From contig NZ_CALKTQ010000023.1 in the NCBI RefSeq assembly GCF_937997465.1, forward strand, positions 1-6,877: a DNA stretch of 6,877 nucleotides, in the 5' to 3' direction. Source of the stretch: an uncultured Campylobacter sp. (GTDB taxonomy: Bacteria; Campylobacterota; Campylobacteria; Campylobacterales; Campylobacteraceae). The position numbers were made by a program, and so were the translations under genes. The notes beneath the pieces are model-generated. The model searched no databases. It had not been told where the DNA came from and was given only the letters and a program-made list of their open reading frames with translations. Positions within the stretch are counted from its first letter, which is position 1, and each line of letters begins with the position of its first letter. Below, in pieces: positions 5,305-6,877 of the stretch.

Positions 5305-6765
5305 TTAATAAAACGAACTAACCTTGCCCGTCAAATTTACCATGATATTTTTCATCTGAGTGTAGTGCTCGAGGATGATTTTGTGCGTTTCGCGGCCGAT
5401 GCCCGAGCTCTTGTAGCCACCGAACGGGCTGCCCGCCGGGATCTGGTTGTAGCAGTTTATCCACACGCGGCCCGTCTCCATCGCGCGAGCGGTACGGATG
5501 GCGCGAGTGATGTCCTGCGTGAAGACGCCGCCGCCTAGACCGTATTCGCTGTCGTTTACCATCTTTATCAGCTCGTCCTCGTTTTTAAATTTGATCACGA
5601 CGCCCACAGGGCCGAAGATCTCCTCTCTGGCTACGCGCATATCGTTGCTCACGTCCACTAGCAGTGTCGGCTCGACGAAGCTATCTCCCGCAGCCGCGAG
5701 CTTGCCTCCGACGGCGATTTTGGCGCCTTCTTTGACGCCGATGTTGATGTACTCGACGATCTTGGCGGCTTGTTTGGCGTTGATCTGAGAGCCCATCTGC
5801 GTCTTTGGATCCAGAGGATCGCCGACTTTTAGATTTTTAAATTTCTCTACCGCCGCGGCGATAAATTTGTCGTAAATTTTCTCCTCGACAAATATCCTAC
5901 TGCCCGCGCAGCAAACTTGCCCCTGGTTAAATAAAATACCCATCTGAACGCCGTCTAGAGCCAGATCAAAGTCTGCGTCGGCGTAGATGATGTTGGCTGA
6001 TTTGCCGCCTAGCTCGAGCGTTGCCGGGATGATTTTTTCAGCCGCCGAGATGGCGATCTCGCGTCCGATCTCGGTCGAGCCGGTAAATGCGATCTTGTCG
6101 ATGCCGCTGTGCTTTTGTAAAAACGCTCCTGCGCCGCTGCCTTTGCCCGTTATCACGTTTACGACGCCTTTTGGTAGCACGTCTTTGATGAGGCGCATTA
6201 GCTCGAGCACGCTCAGGCTTGTCTCAGACGACGGTTTTAGCACGCTCGTGTCGCCCGCGGCGATGACCGGGGCTAGCTTCCACGCCGCCATCAAAAACGG
6301 GAAATTCCACGGTACGATCTGCGCTACGACGCCGATAGGCTCGCGTAAGATGAGCGAGAGGTGCTTTTCTTCGAGTACGTTTGCGCTACCCTCTTCGCCC
6401 TGGATCACGCCGGCAAAATACCTAAAATGCTCCGCCGCGTACGGCACGTCCACGTTTAGCGTCTCGCGGATAGGCTTGCCGTTGTCCATCGTCTCGACTG
6501 CGGCTAAAAAGTCTTTGTTTGCGTCGATTATATCGGCGATTTTGAGCAAAATTCTGCTTCGTTCGCTCACCGTGCTATGGCGAAACGTCTTAAACGCTTC
6601 GCGCGCGGCCTTGACCGCGGCGTCCACATCCTCTTTGCTCGCGTCCGCGATCGCGGCTAGCTTTTTACCGGTAGCGGGGTCAAAGGTATCTAGCGTCTTG
6701 CCGCTGCTTGCAGGGACGAATTCGCCGTTTATAAAAAGGCCGTATTTTTCTTGTAACTTAACCAT
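5305..6765 (-). CDS. NAD(P)-dependent aldehyde dehydrogenase
   Basis: This 486-residue protein, normal length for the family, oxidises an aldehyde to the carboxylic acid with NAD(P)+ in the cytoplasm. Visible landmarks are PWNFP (152-156, with the oxyanion asparagine N154), LKPSS with cofactor-binding K177, FTGSTEIG (227-234, nucleotide-binding loop), the general base E251 in ELGGK, the nucleophile C285 in QGQVCCAGSR, E382 in EEIFGPV (cofactor ribose contact) and PFGG (447-450). All key residues are present. The overall pattern, with NQGQVCCAGSR and the ending FGGYKSSGIGRE, recalls short-chain (acetaldehyde-type) dehydrogenases such as AldB/ExaC, but the substrate cannot be fixed and betaine-aldehyde-like relatives are possible. 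The ATG at 6763-6765 has an AAGGAG (6771-6776) five bases upstream. The gene appears monocistronic, has a strong terminator, and is GC-richer than the island. A Fur-like site lies upstream. Confidence 0.93.
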   Translation of the reverse strand: MVKLQEKYGLFINGEFVPASSGKTLDTFDPATGKKLAAIADASKEDVDAAVKAAREAFKTFRHSTVSERSRILLKIADIIDANKDFLAAVETMDNGKPIRETLNVDVPYAAEHFRYFAGVIQGEEGSANVLEEKHLSLILREPIGVVAQIVPWNFPFLMAAWKLAPVIAAGDTSVLKPSSETSLSVLELMRLIKDVLPKGVVNVITGKGSGAGAFLQKHSGIDKIAFTGSTEIGREIAISAAEKIIPATLELGGKSANIIYADADFDLALDGVQMGILFNQGQVCCAGSRIFVEEKIYDKFIAAAVEKFKNLKVGDPLDPKTQMGSQINAKQAAKIVEYINIGVKEGAKIAVGGKLAAAGDSFVEPTLLVDVSNDMRVAREEIFGPVGVVIKFKNEDELIKMVNDSEYGLGGGVFTQDITRAIRTARAMETGRVWINCYNQIPAGSPFGGYKSSGIGRETHKIILEHYTQMKNIMVNLTGKVSSFY

Positions 6766-6822
6766 TTTTTCTCCTTTAAAATTATTTAATAACTGAAATA
6801 TTACTCCTCGAATATAAATAAT

Positions 6823-6850
6823 TTGATAATTAGAAAATAATCGTTATCAA
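6823..6850. promoter_or_regulatory. Inverted repeat with Fur-box-like sequence upstream of the aldehyde dehydrogenase gene
   Basis: Arms TTGATAA (6823-6829) and TTATCAA (6844-6850) enclose 14 bases. Inside, 6835-6849 matches the Fur-type pattern TGATAATnATTATCA at 12 of 15 counted positions. The site lies 58-85 bases before the ATG, near candidate minus-strand -10 boxes TATATT (6811-6816) and TAATAT (6798-6803). It could control the dehydrogenase or a divergent gene outside the window. AT-rich DNA gives such matches by chance fairly often. Confidence 0.3.
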
Positions 6851-6877
6851 AAATTTGAGCGAAAATTTGACGGTATT

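Noticed and set aside
5987..6796. Long plus-strand frame of 269 codons opposite the aldehyde dehydrogenase gene
   Set aside because: Low-complexity Ser/Ala/Leu-rich product antisense to a certain gene, caused by its codon bias; no ribosome site or domain.

Overview
The window looks like a chromosomal segment of a Campylobacter, probably one of the higher-GC human oral species (showae, rectus or gracilis type). This is inferred from the very frequent AAATTTG/CAAATTT words, the AT-rich spacers, strong TATAAT-type -10 boxes without clear -35 boxes, and the protein character. No species is proven.

Left part (about 1-4200) is a compact mobile island, more AT-rich than the right part. From left to right it holds a MobV/Pre-type relaxase gene on the minus strand (201-1790), broken by one in-frame amber codon. 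Upstream of it lies a small excisionase-like helix-turn-helix gene (1806-2024, minus). A divergent type II toxin-antitoxin pair follows (2215-2812, plus; RelE/Gp49-like toxin first, XRE-family antitoxin second, 8-base overlap). Last is a tyrosine recombinase (2897-4015, minus). Toxin-antitoxin and integrase converge on a terminator that serves the integrase. Integrase, excisionase and relaxase together are the gene set of an integrative mobilizable element. No conjugation machinery is visible, so any transfer would need a helper. Both ends of the element are undetermined; only weak, imperfect repeats were found.

Right part (about 4200-6877) looks like ordinary chromosome: a DUF4213/DUF364 protein gene (4263-5117, plus) converging with an NAD(P)-dependent aldehyde dehydrogenase gene (5305-6765, minus). 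The dehydrogenase has its own strong ribosome site, a strong intrinsic terminator, and a candidate Fur-like palindrome upstream.

Points that most deserve a second look: the amber codon directly before the metal-binding HxDExxxH motif of the relaxase; the tandem TGGGTAACCC repeat just upstream of the integrase start; and the undefined ends of what may be a roughly 4-kb element. I saw no tRNA, rRNA or CRISPR, and no clearly undescribed system; the gene families are recognisable ones in a very small arrangement.
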